Below, one piece after another: positions 63,254 through 64,000 of a stretch of DNA of 64,000 bases (positions are counted from its first letter, which is position 1; each line of letters opens with the position of its first letter). A program made the position numbers and the translations under genes. Source of the DNA: JAHEFT01 sp963766195 (lineage in GTDB: Bacteria > Pseudomonadota > Gammaproteobacteria > Xanthomonadales > SZUA-36); the NCBI GenBank assembly GCA_963766195.1, contig CAVXYY010000002.1, positions 62,001 through 126,000 of the forward strand, written 5' to 3'. The notes under the pieces are model-generated. The model was not told where the DNA came from, did no database searches, and saw only the letters and a list, made by a program, of their open reading frames with translations.

Positions 63254-64000
63254 ATGCCGAAGAGATCAGATATAAAGAGCGTGCTGATCATCGGAGCCGG
63301 TCCGATCGTGATCGGGCAGGCCTGCGAATTTGATTATTCCGGCGCCCAGGCCTGTAAAGCACTGCGCGAAGAGGGTTACCGGGTCATCCTGGTGAATTCC
63401 AATCCGGCAACGATCATGACCGATCCCGAGACCGCAGACGCCGTCTACATCGAGCCGATCGAATGGCGCATTGTCGAGCAGATCATCGCGGCCGAGCGCC
63501 CGGACGCTCTGCTGCCCACCATGGGCGGACAAACTGCCCTGAACTGCGCCCTGGACCTGGCCCGCGAAGGCGTGCTGAAAAAATACAATGTTGAAATGAT
63601 CGGCGCATCGCGCGAGGCCATCGACATGGCGGAAGACCGCGAACAGTTTCGTGACGCGATGCTGGAAATCGGGCTGGACGTTCCCGCGGCCGTGATCGCT
63701 CACAGCATGGAGGAGGCGCTGCAGAAGCAGCCCACGATCGGTTACCCGACCATCATCCGCCCTTCGTTCACGATGGGCGGCTCGGGCGGCGGAATTGCCT
63801 ACAACCGGGAGGAATTCGAGACGATCGTCAGCCGTGGACTGGAGTTGTCTCCGACCACGGAGGTCTTGCTCGAGGAATCCGTGCTGGGGTGGAAAGAGTT
63901 CGAGATGGAGGTTGTCCGGGACAGGCTGGATAACTGCATCATCGTTTGCTCGATCGAAAACTTCGATCCCATGGGAGTGCATACCGGTGATTCCATCACG
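63254..64000 (+). CDS. carB: carbamoyl-phosphate synthase large subunit CarB (3' end beyond window)
   Basis: First 249 residues, clean frame, starting ATG 63254 four bases after carA. The ATP-grasp start is SVLIIGAGPIVIGQACEFDY. LVNSNPATIMTDPETADAVY, LLPTMGGQTALNCALDLARE and IIRPSFTMGGSGGGIAYN are hallmark segments of the N-terminal carboxyphosphate domain. It makes carbamoyl phosphate from ammonia, bicarbonate and two ATP. The remaining four-fifths lie outside the window. Confidence 0.96.
   Translation, partial: MPKRSDIKSVLIIGAGPIVIGQACEFDYSGAQACKALREEGYRVILVNSNPATIMTDPETADAVYIEPIEWRIVEQIIAAERPDALLPTMGGQTALNCALDLAREGVLKKYNVEMIGASREAIDMAEDREQFRDAMLEIGLDVPAAVIAHSMEEALQKQPTIGYPTIIRPSFTMGGSGGGIAYNREEFETIVSRGLELSPTTEVLLEESVLGWKEFEMEVVRDRLDNCIIVCSIENFDPMGVHTGDSIT

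Noticed and set aside
1..64000. CRISPR arrays, insertion sequences, prophage genes or tRNA genes
   Set aside because: No regularly spaced repeats, transposase or phage motifs, or tRNA cloverleaf signatures were noticed on either strand.

Overview
The window reads as chromosome of a free-living or symbiotic gammaproteobacterium with roughly 55-60 % GC (estimated by eye). The strongest evidence is the housekeeping block from 53.1 kb to the right edge: smpB, ratA, ratB, bamE, fur, recN, grpE, dnaK, dnaJ, dapB, carA, carB. That is the order familiar from Pseudomonas and relatives. The tmRNA encodes the tag ANDDNYALAA, and Fur lacks the second Cys of the usual CxxC pair, as in Pseudomonas. Form II RuBisCO, phosphoribulokinase and FBPase add a Calvin cycle.

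Layout. 0-5.6 kb: Cus-type copper/silver RND efflux (cusB fragment with two CusF-like domains, cusA) plus a secreted repeat protein with a Met/His/Gly linker. 5.7-12.7 kb: an acyl-CoA synthetase, a membrane M28 peptidase, and a reverse-strand pair of FAD-linked 2-hydroxyacid oxidase and ThDP enzyme. 12.8-25.2 kb: an acetate/propionate utilisation block with a DcaP-like porin, CrbR/CrbS-type signalling, a two-subunit sodium symporter, a DUF294 CBS/nucleotidyltransferase protein, a DEDD exonuclease and PrpE. 25.4-31.6 kb: an SRPBCC protein, a tight three-gene redox module (geranylgeranyl-reductase-like flavoprotein, stand-alone cNMP-binding protein, GltD-like flavoprotein with ferredoxin tail), a YbaK deacylase and a malic enzyme. 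31.8-38.1 kb: Hsp20, a KdpE/short-KdpD pair, TrkH and TrkA. 38.2-42.4 kb: envelope genes (acyltransferase, two L,D-transpeptidases, Lpp-like lipoprotein) and an AspH-type hydroxylase. 42.5-43.0 kb: tmRNA with a duplicated 3' end and terminator. 43.2-47.5 kb: a four-subunit 2-oxoacid:ferredoxin oxidoreductase whose delta subunit is fused to a GltD-like NADPH module. 47.5-53.1 kb: a cbb operon (LuxR-type regulator, fbp, prk, cbbM, gph) and a secreted Cys-rich protein. 53.1-64 kb: the housekeeping block.

How the parts fit. Acetate or propionate probably enters through the porin and symporter and is activated by PrpE under CrbS/CrbR. The 2-oxoacid oxidoreductase and malic enzyme connect acetyl-CoA, pyruvate and C4 acids, and the Calvin operon fixes CO2, so a mixotroph is a reasonable inference. 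Two paralogous GltD-plus-ferredoxin proteins suggest that NAD(P)H-to-ferredoxin electron transfer matters in this cell.

Quality warning. About 19 genes, including dnaK, dnaJ, dapB, carA, prk and fbp, are broken by one- or two-base frameshifts. Most are repaired by deleting one base. They cluster at 12.8-22.6, 44.5-44.9, 50.7-52.7 and 57-63 kb, while other multi-kilobase stretches are clean. I treat them as sequence errors and give full gene spans. The best candidates for something new are the cNMP/flavoprotein/ferredoxin module at 25.9-29.4 kb, the GltD-fused oxidoreductase, and the cbb-linked regulator with a degenerate receiver.
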